Shown: positions 9,207 to 19,582, counted from the stretch's first letter. The stretch is 64,000 nt of DNA from Rhynchopus sp. YZ270_cl-10 (GCA_964035575.1 OZ037837.1:806001-870000), one strand, 5' to 3'. The notes: generated by a model from the letters alone, not told the origin. Made by a program: numbers and translations.

Positions 9207-10253
9207 TCAGTTCTTCCCCCCGCGTCCCCCCTTTCCCTGGTTCTCGGTGCGTCGGTCGCTGGTACGGTCGTAGTCCCTCTTCCTGTCGTTTTGGTTTGTG
9301 TCCCCTCGGTAACCCCCCGTGGTGCCTCGGTCGTTGTTTCGGTTGTACTCCTTCTTTTTATTCTTCCCCGCCTCTACCAGCTGCTCCAACATACGCGTCT
9401 GCAGCTGCACGGTGAAAGCTTCGGGGAGATAGCCGTTTGCCCTCTTCTCGTACGTCAGACGGATGTTCCTGCCGTATATGCCCAGATGGGTGGAGGCGGA
9501 CATGGTCACCACTACCCTGTGCAACACCGCCATCGTCCCCCCGTTGTCTGCTGGGTTTGGTTTTAAAGCGTTTAGAGTGGTGTCGAGGAAATCGAAATTG
9601 CGTCTCATCTCTACCTCGTGCTCGCGGGCCACATCAAGGTTTGCAGGAAGTGCGTATTCTTTGAATACTTTGCTGACTTCCGTCCTGATCAGTGTCTTCA
9701 CCTGGGGTACGTGTACGTTTTTCCATGTCCCGACCACCTCTGCATGGAAACCCTGGGGTAGTGCGAGGTTTCGCTGTTCCTCCAACGCCGTCATCCTGCC
9801 GTTCAACGCAACCATCTGGTCCCTCATCTGCATCAGGATCACCATCATGTCCTGCTGTTGTGGTGCGTTCTGTGGTTGTTGCTGCTGTTGTGCTGCGTTC
9901 TGCTGTGCTGGGATATCCGGTGCCGGGTCAGAAGCGTTGCTCACGGCGTCGTCCAGTGGGATCGCGAAAGCGCGTATCCACTCACACACTGGACACGACC
10001 ACCCCAACTCCAGAATGCCATCCGTGAACTCCGTGCGTGTTTGGCCCTGCGGGAGTACGTTGCGGATGCATGTCACCGTAGTTCGGTGGCCGCAGCGCCA
10101 GCAGTTTGCGCCTCCTCCGTGCACCGTGGCGCAGCTCGGGAACACGCATCCCGCCGCCGCCTCTGCCGGCTGCCCCTCTGCTCTGCCCACCTCCACCTGC
10201 GCCCACTCAACGTCGTGCGCGTTGGCGGGGAAGTCGTCCCGGGTAAGGGCCAT
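9207..10253 (-). CDS. Gag-like protein of the retrotransposon
   Basis: 348 residues from an ATG. Residues ~36-105 contain a Cys/His-rich stretch (CVFPSCATVHGGG, CWRCGHRTTVTC, CPVCEWI) that could bind zinc. A glutamine/alanine-rich linker and a short coiled coil (MVILMQMRDQMVALNGRM) follow, then a helical core, and the last ~45 residues are rich in Arg, Asn, Gly and Asp (RGTTGGYRGD, KGGRGGKN), as in RNA-binding tails. Its place as first gene, before recombinase and reverse transcriptase, is the main reason for the call; no classic CCHC knuckle is present. It would package element RNA in the cytoplasm. Confidence 0.65.
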   Translation of the reverse strand: MALTRDDFPANAHDVEWAQVEVGRAEGQPAEAAAGCVFPSCATVHGGGANCWRCGHRTTVTCIRNVLPQGQTRTEFTDGILELGWSCPVCEWIRAFAIPLDDAVSNASDPAPDIPAQQNAAQQQQQPQNAPQQQDMMVILMQMRDQMVALNGRMTALEEQRNLALPQGFHAEVVGTWKNVHVPQVKTLIRTEVSKVFKEYALPANLDVAREHEVEMRRNFDFLDTTLNALKPNPADNGGTMAVLHRVVVTMSASTHLGIYGRNIRLTYEKRANGYLPEAFTVQLQTRMLEQLVEAGKNKKKEYNRNNDRGTTGGYRGDTNQNDRKRDYDRTSDRRTENQGKGGRGGKN

Positions 10254-10300
10254 GTTGACGGTTTGAAAAAAGGGCTCGTGGTCCCTGGCTCCTCTCTGGG

Positions 10301-10580
10301 CTCGTAGTCCCTGCTTTTGCTTTTTACTTCTGTATCCTTTTAGAGTATGGCTCGTAGTCCCTGCTTTTGCTTTTTACTTCTGTATCCTTTTAGAGTATGG
10401 CTCGTAGTCCCTGCTTTTGCTTTTTACTTCTGTATCCTTTTAGAGTATGGCTCGTAGTCCCTGCTTTTGCTTTTTACTTCTGTATCCTTTTAGAGTATGG
10501 CTCGTAGTCCCTGCTTTTGCTTTTTACTTCTGTATCCTTTTAGAGTATGGCTCGTAGTCCCTGCTTTTGCTTTTTCTTCT
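10301..10580. repeat. 50-bp tandem repeat upstream of Gag
   Basis: Five exact 50-bp units start at 10301, 10351, 10401, 10451 and 10501, each opening with CTCGTAGTCCCTGC, with a sixth partial unit from 10551. The array ends about 50 bp before the Gag ATG (minus strand), where a promoter or leader would lie. Exact identity between units suggests recent amplification. Confidence 0.85.
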
Positions 10581-10636
10581 GTATCTCCCCTGCTTTTTCT
10601 GTTTCTGTATTGTTTCTGAAAATATTTTTTTTTTTT

Positions 10637-12809
10637 GGGGAATAGTCAGTTATGCCCTACCCTTTTTTTGAAATGGTCAGAGATACCCGAAAATAAGTTC
10701 AGATATTGGTCAGAGATACCCGAAAATAAGTTCAGATATTGGTCAGAGATGCCCCATTTTCAAAAATAGGGCATAACTGACCAATATCTGAACTTATTTT
10801 CGGGTATTTCGGGTATCTCTGACCATTTCTCAACTTATTTTCGGGCATGTCTGACCATATCGCCAACTTTTTTCGGGTACCCCAAAAAAGTTGGTTTTCG
10901 GGTATACCCAGATACCCAGATACCCAGGTACCCAGGTACCCAGGTCCAGGAACAGGTACCCAGGAACAGGAAAAAAGTCGTGAAAGAGCAACCACAGCTC
11001 CACATGACAAACACAAAAGTGTCCAGTCACGTGGGGCATTCATGCACTGAGGAGATAATGTTCCAACAATTTACAAGAAAGATTACTTAACCTACTGCTG
11101 GAAATTGCCAGGTCGTAGTAACACACAAAGTGTGCCTCCGTTCGGGAAGACCGGATATTCTAGAGACCAGAAAGGCCTCAAGAATATCTTCCGGTAGTCA
11201 AGGTAGAACCGAGTGAACGGCCCAAGACCCCCGTGGAGAAGTTAAATGTTGTAATGCTATCAGGTAGAAACTGCGACCACTGTCTTACCCTCCTCAATGC
11301 ATGGTGGTTGATGTCTTCCACAACAAATTTCCTGTACCCAGGTACCCAGGTTCCCAGACCCACGCAGTACCACGTCGCAGTACTACGCAAAATTTACCAC
11401 CAGACCCTGTCTTCGTGCACCTGAAGTACAACGCCGCAGACAGGCCAAACATGCGTTGGACTCAGAGGAATGCCCGCTGTGCAGGTATCATGAGAACCAA
11501 CTCCCAGCAACAAGGGGCGCCTTTTGGCGGGCGTTGTTGAGGGTGTTTGGGGTGCAAAGTTTTCCACAATTTTGATGCGCGGGTACAGAAGTGTTATCTT
11601 GTTCTTTCATCTCTAGGAATGTAAATGTCAATCGCGTTTAACTACCACTAGGGCTTGTTCAGTGAACCCACGAGGGGTCGAAGGGGGTTGGTTATCCCGT
11701 ATCTATCAAAGGTTGTGTCGACCAGGCGAATCCACTATGTTACGCTGTACGTTGTTAAATCCGAAGAAATAACACTTTAGCAGCCGCAGGAAGTTTGCTA
11801 AAAAGAGTGCCTCACGCTACACAAACCACCACCCGCGATTGACTTAGATGTTATAACAAAGAGAATTCAGAACAAAACAACACCCTGCCCCATACACACT
11901 AAATTGTCATGCTTCGAGAGCATGCCTGGGCCAAAATTACTTGACAAAAAAGGCAACAAGACCACCCACAAGGAGTGTGAAATGTGCACTGGTTTTCTGG
12001 GGGAACGCAATATTTTCTTGTGCCTCGTCCTCCGTAAGCAGAGGACAGACTTTCCGGAAGGTTTCCAAAGTCGAATTTCTTGCACTAGCTATGCTCCCTG
12101 GGTTAATGGCTATAGCAGTGACTGACAAAGTGTTCCCACCCCCAGGTCTTCGTCCACAAACAAATCTAGAATAGATTGATTTGGGTGAAGCCTTGTATTT
12201 TGAGTTGTTGAATGTCGGAGAGCGGCGCTCATCGTAAATCACGGATGCAGTTCAGATTTCACGATCCTGTGATGAGTGTAAATGTGGGGTGTGATTAAGT
12301 ATGGTGTACAAACGCAGTAGTCGGGAAGGGTGGGGTTAATGAAAAAAGTGGTAATAACTATGTATTTCCGCGAAATAAGGTAGCCTTTTTTCACGCTACA
12401 GAGAGTTTCCTGCTGCACTAATGGTTCCCAAGCGAAGCGAGGGACCATGTATAAGGGTTTGCGGGTTTGCGGGTATTTACCCCCACTAAAAGTAACTGTG
12501 TGTGGGGTAGAGGGGTGAAAATCATACCATGCTGCTTCAATACTGTCTCTGCTGTCGCATTCCCTCATGGTGGGTCACTCACCCACTGGGCAAAAAATCA
12601 AAGGGGGTACCCCCAAATAAGTGGGTACCCCAAATAAGTTCAGAGATACCCGAAAAAAGTTCAGATATACCCGAAAATAAGTTCAAATACCCGAAAATAA
12701 GTTCAGATATAGTCAGTTATGCCCTATTTCTGGTTTTCGGGTATATCTGAACTTATTTTCGGGTATCTCTGACCATTTCAAAAAAAGGGTAGGGTATAAC
12801 TGACTATTC

Positions 12810-12812
<3 letters not shown>
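10637..12812. mobile_element. 2.2-kb inverted-repeat element inserted in the retrotransposon's poly-A tract
   Basis: Begins GGGGAATAGTCAGTTAT and ends ATAACTGACTATTCCCC. The inverted match runs on for about 70 bp with one mismatch near the tip and covers several copies of ACCCGAAAATAAGTTCAG. The flanks on both sides are runs of T, so a target duplication cannot be told from the tract itself. It separates the poly-A of repeat A1 (12813-12865) from a leftover T-run at 10625-10636. No transposase is visible; the interior is mostly non-coding, with a possible dehydrogenase relic at 11937-12242. Confidence 0.65.
11937..12242 (-). pseudogene. Possible short-chain dehydrogenase relic
   Basis: About 100 codons are open. 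The stretch LSVTAIAINPGSIASARN followed by LTEDEAQENIAF resembles the segment after the active site of short-chain dehydrogenases (hydrophobic strand, NPG, then a loop). No Rossmann GxxxGxG motif and no clear YxxxK lie upstream. If real it is a captured 3' gene fragment inside the 2.2-kb element; chance similarity is quite possible. Confidence 0.25.
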
Positions 12813-12867
<55 letters not shown>

Positions 12868-13083
12868 AAAAAATTGATTGTTTCCAGCACACGCGGACTG
12901 TGTCAGTGTGTGATGGTATATGATTATTGCCTGAAGTACAGAAAATGGGAGTGTCGGTGGCGGAGCACAAAAGAGGTAAAATGAGAAACATATCGGGTGG
13001 GGTCTCTGATCTAATCTGTGCGACGAATATATTTCCCCTAACACGCCATGTTTGGCCAGGGCCTCTCCAGCGCGTCAGTTGCA
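12813..13083 (-). repeat. Retrotransposon terminal repeat A1
   Basis: Same sequence as repeat A2 (6121-6428): poly-T of about 53 bases on the plus strand, then about 218 bp of unique sequence ending cagcgcgtcagttgc. It lies upstream of Gag on the minus strand and marks the 5' end of the element. Its poly-A side is broken by the 2.2-kb insertion at 10637-12812. Confidence 0.55.
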
Positions 13084-13158
13084 AAAAAAATACAGGAATA
13101 CCCTATTTTGCGTACTTGTTGCGTACTTAGTGAGTACTTAGTGCGTAGTTGTTGCGTA

Positions 13159-13511
13159 AAGGGGCCCCCCGAATAAGTTCCCCCCCAAATAATAGGCATT
13201 TTCCCAAATAACTTCTTTTTTTTCCAGATTTTAGGTGCCGAAAAAGTTACCGAATAACTTCGCCCCCTTCCACTTCCTTGTTTATTTTTCAAAAATTTCC
13301 TCCAAACTGATAGTGTACTCAGTACTACTGTATATTTTTTTTGCGGAGCAAAAAAAAAGCAGAAAAAAATGGCGCCGCAGGCGAAAAAAAATTATGGTAC
13401 GGTGTTTTTTGCCCAAATAACTTCCCCCCCAAATAACTTCGATTCCAAATAACTTCTTTTATTCTTCGAGCAACCACCCCCCAAATAAAGAACTTATTCG
13501 GGGGGCCCCTT
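13159..13511. mobile_element. 353-bp inverted-repeat element with TA target duplication
   Basis: Tips are AAGGGGCCCCCCGAATAAGT and its reverse complement, at least 22 bp matching, flanked by TA (13157-13158 and 13512-13513). The interior repeats CCCAAATAACTTC. A TA duplication fits Tc1/mariner-type mobilisation; there is no coding sequence. Confidence 0.7.
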
Positions 13512-13546
13512 TACTTGGTATTTTTTATTTCAGGAGCACCAGTTAT

Positions 13547-13895
13547 ACAAGATCTGAACGTTGGATTTCTTTTTGTCTAGTTTCTAATGAAAACAAAACC
13601 AATTTAGTGGACACACTTCTGATCCCAAGAAGGACCCCACCCTCACCTTCCCTCACCCAAACCCCAAAGAAATGCTCTGTTGTTCACAACACCCAGCCAA
13701 CCCTCTCAAATCCTCCCAATTGTTTCGTATGACTCATCCCAACAAACCCCACCTCACTCTGTCACCACCTCCCAAAAATAATAAAGAAGCACACCTCAGC
13801 ACAGTGCAGAGCAGCCGTCGTGCAGCTGACCACACAGTGCGAGGGGTGAAGATGCACAACAACAACTGCTGAAAAAGTGAACGCTTTCTTGCTTC
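13547..13895 (-). repeat. Shared 3' flank of LRR gene A
   Basis: This flank recurs after LRR genes B, D, E and G and, split, at 17940-18312 with 28635-28771. Landmarks are cccaaagaaatgctctgttg, ccaattgtttcgtatgactc and ccaaaaataataaagaagca. It marks the downstream edge of the LRR gene duplication unit and probably carries the 3' UTR. Confidence 0.75.
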
Positions 13896-15491
13896 TCACT
13901 GTCGTAAGTGTTGTGGTAGCTTGCTGAGTACAGCCTTGCTGCACTTGTCCTTTCCACGTAAGGTCTTCAATGATGTGCACCCTTGGAGGAAGTTCCATCC
14001 TATTTCGGTGACAGCTCGGAATCCACTCAAGTCAACTGTGGACAAGGATGTGCACCCGGTGAGGAACAAATCTCCAATCGAGGTGACAGCTTGTAATCCA
14101 CTCAAGTCGACTTTCGTCAAAGCTTTGCAGTCACGAAGGAACTCGGTATGAATAACAGTCACAGCAGACGCACGACTGAGATCAATGCACGTCACTGTAG
14201 TTCCTTTCAAGAAGCTGTATGGAATCGCAGTCGCAACTTGTGCCTGCAGGAGCAAGCAAGCCACCTTCGGATCACGCACATACTCTAACCTTTGTGATGT
14301 AAGTGTTGTCTCACCCAACGCAACTAGTGCTGCAATGGCATCCTGCTTCGTCCTCTCTGTGTTAGAATGCGTTACAACAACCCTGTGACCCCTCAGCTGC
14401 ACCACGTCCTCTCCTTCTGCAATCACTTCATCTCTGAAAGTCATGTCGAAGCAGCCTTCACGCAACCCCACTGCAGACGCCACCTTCCGAAGCAAGTCCT
14501 TGCCCGTGTCATCCACACTCACCTCAATCTCGTGTTCCACTCCATCCAACCCCTGCACAAGGACAGGCACAAAAAGCGCAGACATCTGGGCAAGGGCGTC
14601 GTGCACGTTCGAAATAGGCAGATTCAGGGAAAACGTTGCGTGTGGGTCTGCAGCACCCACAAGGCGGTGGCGGTCTCCACTCGGTGCCATGCTGTTGATG
14701 CTCCGCACAACGGCCTGCGACTCTGTGACCGCACGCAGCACCTGGTCGTCCCCAAGCTGGCACACCGCCTCGCACTCAGCAATCATGTGTCCTGCCTTCG
14801 CAACAAACATCTTCAGCGCACACACCTCCCCTTCACGACTGAGTGCCTGTGTGAGGAATCTCCGTGCCAACTCCTCCTTACACACGACTTCGCTGCGCGA
14901 CACATCCTCACGCATCACGAGGTGCCCGACGTGTGTCTGCAGGAGAAGGTCTTTGTACCTCTCCTCCGTGAGTGGGAGTGCCTCAAGCACACGGCACTTC
15001 TCCTCTGCAGCAGTCCGCTGTGCTGCCAGGTCTGCCACGTGCGAGTGGAGGATGTTGCGCTGGCGTTTCATGTAGTCCGTGATGTCAACTGTCTTGTGCC
15101 CCGCATGTGTGTCGCACTGGTCACAACGCATGCAGATCAACACGTCTCCACACGCAGGGTCTTCACAGACGAGGGACAGCTCTTCTCCTGGGTGATGTGC
15201 ACACTTCGACGACGTCCCGTACGCAGTCACAGAAGCGCGATGTGCTTCACGGTCACGTGGCCTTGGGTGGCAAGCGTCATAGCACGCAGGTGTGTCGCAG
15301 AAGAACAGCTCCACGCACATCCCGCACTGCAGCTGTGCAGGCACGCCACAGTTCTCACAGCTCGGCATCTGTGGTGCGGTGGGCTGCGTGTCAGACCCCA
15401 TGTTGTGTGTTTCGAAGAGGTGGGAGGGTGCAGGGCCGTCCACCCGGGCCTTCTTTGTGGTGGGGGACTCACTCACGGAGGAACGCTTCAT
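13896..15491 (-). CDS. LRR gene A: B-box, coiled coil, ubiquitin-like and LRR protein (3 LRR units)
   Basis: 531 residues, class 1 N-terminus (MKRSSVSESPTTKKARVDG, with a basic patch that could act as a nuclear signal). Residues 45-84: first zinc finger, CENC...CGMC...FFC, B-box 1-like. Residues 97-132: clear B-box 2 (C97, H100, C109, C120, C123, H129, H132). Residues ~140-300: helical region, probably coiled coil. Residues 307-374: ubiquitin-like fold (GLDGVEHEIEVSVDDTGKDL ... QLRGHRVVV), with no terminal diglycine. From about 432: three 25-residue units of the pattern STVDLSGLQAVTSIG..FL..CTSL, BspA type, then a short cap ending LPQHLRQ. No RING finger is seen, so it resembles a TRIM protein without a ligase domain. 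The role is unknown; binding through the LRR and self-association through the coiled coil are the natural guess. Confidence 0.8.
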   Translation of the reverse strand: MKRSSVSESPTTKKARVDGPAPSHLFETHNMGSDTQPTAPQMPSCENCGVPAQLQCGMCVELFFCDTPACYDACHPRPRDREAHRASVTAYGTSSKCAHHPGEELSLVCEDPACGDVLICMRCDQCDTHAGHKTVDITDYMKRQRNILHSHVADLAAQRTAAEEKCRVLEALPLTEERYKDLLLQTHVGHLVMREDVSRSEVVCKEELARRFLTQALSREGEVCALKMFVAKAGHMIAECEAVCQLGDDQVLRAVTESQAVVRSINSMAPSGDRHRLVGAADPHATFSLNLPISNVHDALAQMSALFVPVLVQGLDGVEHEIEVSVDDTGKDLLRKVASAVGLREGCFDMTFRDEVIAEGEDVVQLRGHRVVVTHSNTERTKQDAIAALVALGETTLTSQRLEYVRDPKVACLLLQAQVATAIPYSFLKGTTVTCIDLSRASAVTVIHTEFLRDCKALTKVDLSGLQAVTSIGDLFLTGCTSLSTVDLSGFRAVTEIGWNFLQGCTSLKTLRGKDKCSKAVLSKLPQHLRQ

Positions 15492-17700
15492 TTTTTTCTG
15501 TGTTTTCTGGGAAAATGTGTGTGGATCGTGAGTGTGATATTATCTGTCATTGACACGTGGTCAATACCATTCAGATTATTGGTCATTTCACTTTTTTCAA
15601 ACCCAAAGTGATGAAAAAACTCCGAAAACCCGTGTCCTGAAGTACTGGGGAGAGGTGGAGCACAAAAGGGGGGAGGGGGAAAACGGTAAGACTCATGACA
15701 ACCGAAGAGCACGTCTTTCATTTGCAGACGTATTGCATACTCGTACAAAATGAAACTAACGTCACTTGCCACCTATCTTTGTGCCACTCCCAGGACTCTG
15801 GTGCCACTACGGCAAGCCGAGGTGCCAGACATGCACGAAAGCACCCCATGGCTGGGCACGTCCCTGTTCCACCCCAGCATCACCACAACGACGGACGGGA
15901 AGCGGCAATGCGCCTCTGCACCACAACACAACCCACAGCTCCCCAACCTCGTCCCCAAGACAAAGCATTTCATCACTTTTCGCCTTTCTTTCAACTACTC
16001 TCGAGGGGCAAAGCTCCCCTTTCTAGTTGTGAGGAAATGTGTGAAGATGTGTGAGGATGCGTGAAGATGTGTCATCAGGAAAAGAACAGAAAACACAAAG
16101 CTTTGCAAGACGAACCTGAGACTCGCATGATAATCACCTGAAAAGGAGAGGGGGTGCCTCTTGGGGTGTGTGCTTTTTTATTTGAGATCGGTTTTCTTGT
16201 ATCGACAATGACCACAAAAGAGGTGGGGCTTTTTTTTGTGGTGTTTTTTTGTTGTTTTTTTTGCTGTTTTTCCATCGACGACTGCCCAAGGAAAGCCACA
16301 ATGTATAATTGCGTACAGTGTTTCTGATAGGACGCTCACATAACGGTAGATATGAAAGCAACCGCCACATGGCATCTGACACATGCTTTATTGATGGTCG
16401 TCTACTTGCTGCCACCTGTTGCATAGGTGCGTCTTTTCGTTTCATGAGGGCAGTTTGTTACAAAGTGAAAATTGAACCCACACTCCTACTTTTCCTTTTT
16501 ATGTTTTTCCCCCAACCCCCGCAAACAACAAAGCAATGGAAACAATAAAGATTTTAAAGGAGAGGTTGTGGCGAAACGCACACATCTCGACCTGTCGGTG
16601 AGGTCTGGCTCTACTCCAACCCACCCCTGATTTCATTTCCTTTTAGCATTGCATGGAATCATAAATAAAACAAATACTTAACAAACACAATGTGTAGTCA
16701 CGCACCTTCCGTCAATTCTATTTCCTCTTGTCCATGTTTGGTATTTGTGGGTTTATGGCTGCCAACATGCACCGATGCAACGGTGCCCCACACTACAGCG
16801 GACACAGCAGCTTCATGACACACAATGCCAACAAGACCCCGTTTGCAGGTTGTATCTACAATCACTTTGCCGCAACTTACTCAATATCGGCCAAAGCCTT
16901 GGGCTAATGCAGAAGGTATAGACACAGATCGTCCTCAACCCTTCAGAGTTTCTTCACAGATTTCACTATTTTTCCAACTTCGCGGGTGTAGGTGGTTGCC
17001 GGTTACACAAAGGTTTTTGCCCTGAGGTAAATAAGAACCGAGGTAGAGAGGGGAAGAAGGGAGGGTCGAAGAAAAGGCAAGTAAATATGTTACAACTGAT
17101 CAGCCGCAGAGCCTTGGTATGACTTCTGCTTGGTTAGATAGCTCGCAAGGGAGGTGTCGCCACTCACCTGTCCGAGGACTGCTGCCCATTTAAAGTGTGT
17201 AAACCAATTATGCGGTGTAGGGGAGGGACACGACGGGACCCAGTGGCAAGTGACAAGTGGCAAGTGGCAAGTGAAATCACATATTATTTCATTTGTCAAT
17301 GGGTCCCGTCGTGGGGGGGTATTAACGAGGGGGGTGGGAGGGGAGGGTTGGATCACTAACCAGCACACAGACACCATGCTTCCAGTACGTCAGCTCTCGG
17401 AACTCCAGTCGTAGCATCACCCATTTGAGGAGCACATCACATTATTCCGACATCGTCACATCGTCTGTCTCCTGCACGCATGACCGTTCACGTACTAGTA
17501 TGAGCGTTGGCACGTACCTCGGCAGCATCGCTAGTGTCTTTGGACTGTAGGGGGAAGGGTACGCAACTGCCACCTCTGCACACATCGAGAGGACCGCCGC
17601 TAATGTCCTGTAAAACAATTCTTCTCCTCCACAGGAATGATGCATTATATATTGTATTTGAGTGGAAACAATAAAACATTCCTTCTCGAGGTTTCCTACA
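15492..17700. other. 5' flank of LRR gene A and unannotated spacer
   Basis: 15492-16330 is the class 1 LRR 5' flank, partly shared with 48653-49270 and 53232-53830 and with 61780-62310 upstream of gene G. 15588-15755 is a diverged, short-tailed copy of the A-type retroelement repeat found at 22180 and 26294. From 16330 to 17700 no gene is seen. 17241-17280 holds short repeats of GTGGCAAGTGACAA that also occur near 48735 and 53310. Open frames on the plus strand across gene A are mirror images of the gene. Confidence 0.5.
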
Positions 17701-17748
17701 CAAATGACTACATCGTATTCATCACGTTGACAAAAGAATAGACAGTAT

Positions 17749-17973
17749 TTACTTCAGAATTGCTAAAATTTTAAACTTTCGACCCGAAAGAGCGCGTTGC
17801 TTTCGGTGTATATTACTCCCAAACAACCACTGCGTTGTGGTCTGCAAAACGCAAATTGATATTACCACGTACGCCACTATAAAGCAGTGCATCCCATAGA
17901 CGTAAACCATCTTGTCACAAACGGAGAAAACAAAAACACAAAAACAAAGACTGATGCCAAGCCCTAGCCTCAT
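17749..17973 (-). CDS. Small hydrophobic open frame, repeated in the window
   Basis: 74 codons from ATG beginning MRLGLGISLCFCVFVFSVC, then a second hydrophobic stretch (CFIVAYVVISICVL). A near copy is at 46188-46427 (79 codons); partial copies without the same start lie in 32788-32935 and 38700-38860. The N-terminal 45 residues are alike between full copies while the tails differ. It lies in the duplicated LRR flank, so conservation may only reflect recent duplication. It could be a small membrane or secreted peptide; coding is unproven. Confidence 0.25.
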   Translation of the reverse strand: MRLGLGISLCFCVFVFSVCDKMVYVYGMHCFIVAYVVISICVLQTTTQWLFGSNIHRKQRALSGRKFKILAILK

Positions 17974-18312
17974 AGAGGCGTCTGTGCTAGGGTGAAGCGC
18001 AAACCAGACTGGGCCAAAGTCTCAACTCCACTCAGTATCACACGACGGGAAAGAAAAGAGGGTCAGTTCTCCACGAATCCGTAGAGATACAAAACACCTG
18101 CTTGAAACCCACAGCAGTGTTCCAAACATCCAAAACTCAAAAAATAAAAACCAATTTGGTGGACACACTTCTGATCCCAAGAAGGACCCCACCCTCACCT
18201 TCCCTCACCCAAACCCCAAAGAAATGCTCTGTTGTTCACAACACCCAGCCAACCCTCTCAAATCCTCCCAATTGTTTCGTATGACTCATCCCAACAAACC
18301 CCACCTCACTCT
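17940..18312 (-). repeat. Far half of the LRR gene B 3' flank, cut off by the 10.3-kb insertion
   Basis: Matches 46390-46775 and 50560-50935 closely, then stops abruptly after cccacctcactct. The continuation (gtcaccacctcccaaaaata) is found at 28638, directly after the insertion. It contains the conserved hairpin (ccctagcctcatagaggc...gctaggg at 17963-17993). Confidence 0.85.
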
Positions 18313-18849
18313 GGGGTGGCATCAAAACAAAAAACGCGGACAATGTCCGCGTTTTGGGGGGGGGAGGGGGGGGGGGTCTGAAATTCCAGAAAACGCGGAC
18401 ATTTTGGGGTTTTTTTTTCTCGAATAATTTTTTTCTTCACCGGGGTTGTACACGATTTTGACCAAAATTTATACACTTGGTCCTGAGTTTTTGTCCAAAC
18501 TGGGTATTTTTTTAAATAAAGAACAACTATTCAAAACCGTAAAATTCTTGCTTTAATTGATTTTTCTGGTAAAACCTATCTACACACAAAAAAATTCGAG
18601 CAGATTCGTTGAGTGCCTAAAACCCAATCGCCCATAGACAGAGAGACCCAAAACGGTGGTTTTCCCTGTAATTCCTTAAGGATTGCCTTTGCCATTTGCA
18701 AAAATATTATGACCGCAAAAATGGCAACATGTAATCTGTGGTGCTCAAAAGTGCAAAATTCTTGCTCCAATGGATTCTCCGGGTATATATTGTACCTGGA
18801 GAATATGGTCAGATCACTCTTCAGACCATCTGGGGTATGGTCACACACA

Positions 18850-19249
18850 GGTAGCATACACAGTATACACAGTATACACAGTATACACAGTATACACAGT
18901 ATACACAGTATACACAGTATACACAGTATACACAGTATACACAGTATACACAGTATACACAGTATACACAGTATACACAGTATACACAGTATACACAGTA
19001 TACACAGTATACACAGTATACACAGTATACACAGTATACACAGTATACACAGTATACACAGTATACACAGTATACACAGTATACACAGTATACACAGTAT
19101 ACACAGTATACACAGTATACACAGTATACACAGTATACACAGTATACACAGTATACACAGTATACACAGTATACACAGTATACACAGTATACACAGTATA
19201 CACAGTATACACAGTATACACAGTATACACAGTATACACAGTATACACA
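18850..19249. repeat. 9-bp satellite, unit CACAGTATA
   Basis: About 44 nearly perfect copies. The same unit forms arrays at 54276-54524 and, inverted, at 63031-63210. Because 9 is a multiple of three, all frames stay open (IHSIHS, VYTVYT, CILCIL), which explains the long open frames here; they are not genes. Confidence 0.97.
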
Positions 19250-19257
19250 ACATACAC

Positions 19258-19582
19258 AATACAGTACAGTACAGTACAGTACAGTACAGTACAGTACAGT
19301 ACAGTACAGTACAGTACAGTACAGTACAGTACAGTACAGTACAGTACAGTACAGTACAGTACAGTACAGTACAGTACAGTACAGTACAGTACAGTACAGT
19401 ACAGTACAGTACAGTACAGTACAGTACAGTACAGTACAGTACAGTACAGTACAGTACAGTACAGTACAGTACAGTACAGTACAGTACAGTACAGTACAGT
19501 ACAGTACAGTACAGTACAGTACAGTACAGTACAGTACAGTACAGTACAGTACAGTACAGTACAGTACAGTACAGTACAGTAC
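19258..19582. repeat. 5-bp satellite, unit ACAGT
   Basis: About 64 perfect copies directly after the 9-bp array, joined by the transition cacaacatacacaata. ACAGT is contained in the 9-bp unit, so it may have arisen from it by slippage. Open frames across it are artefacts. Confidence 0.97.

Larger units (their letters stand above)
5983..13546. mobile_element. Small inverted-repeat element (GTTAT target duplication) swollen by nested insertions
   Basis: Starts TGGTGCTCCTGAAA at 5988 and ends with its exact reverse complement TTTCAGGAGCACCA at 13541. Both sides carry GTTAT (5983-5987 and 13542-13546), a 5-bp target duplication. Only about 74 bp at the left and about 100 bp at the right look original; both hold repeats of GCGTACTTGTT. 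Everything between is later insertion: a retrotransposon (6062-13083) and a 353-bp element (13159-13511). The original was therefore a non-autonomous element of about 180 bp. No transposase is present. Confidence 0.65.

Noticed and set aside
14367-15611. Long plus-strand open frames opposite the LRR genes (also at 47252, 51831, 56413, 60330)
   Set aside because: They recur opposite each LRR gene because the genes are duplicated and GC-rich. The minus-strand frames have clear domains; the plus-strand ones have none.
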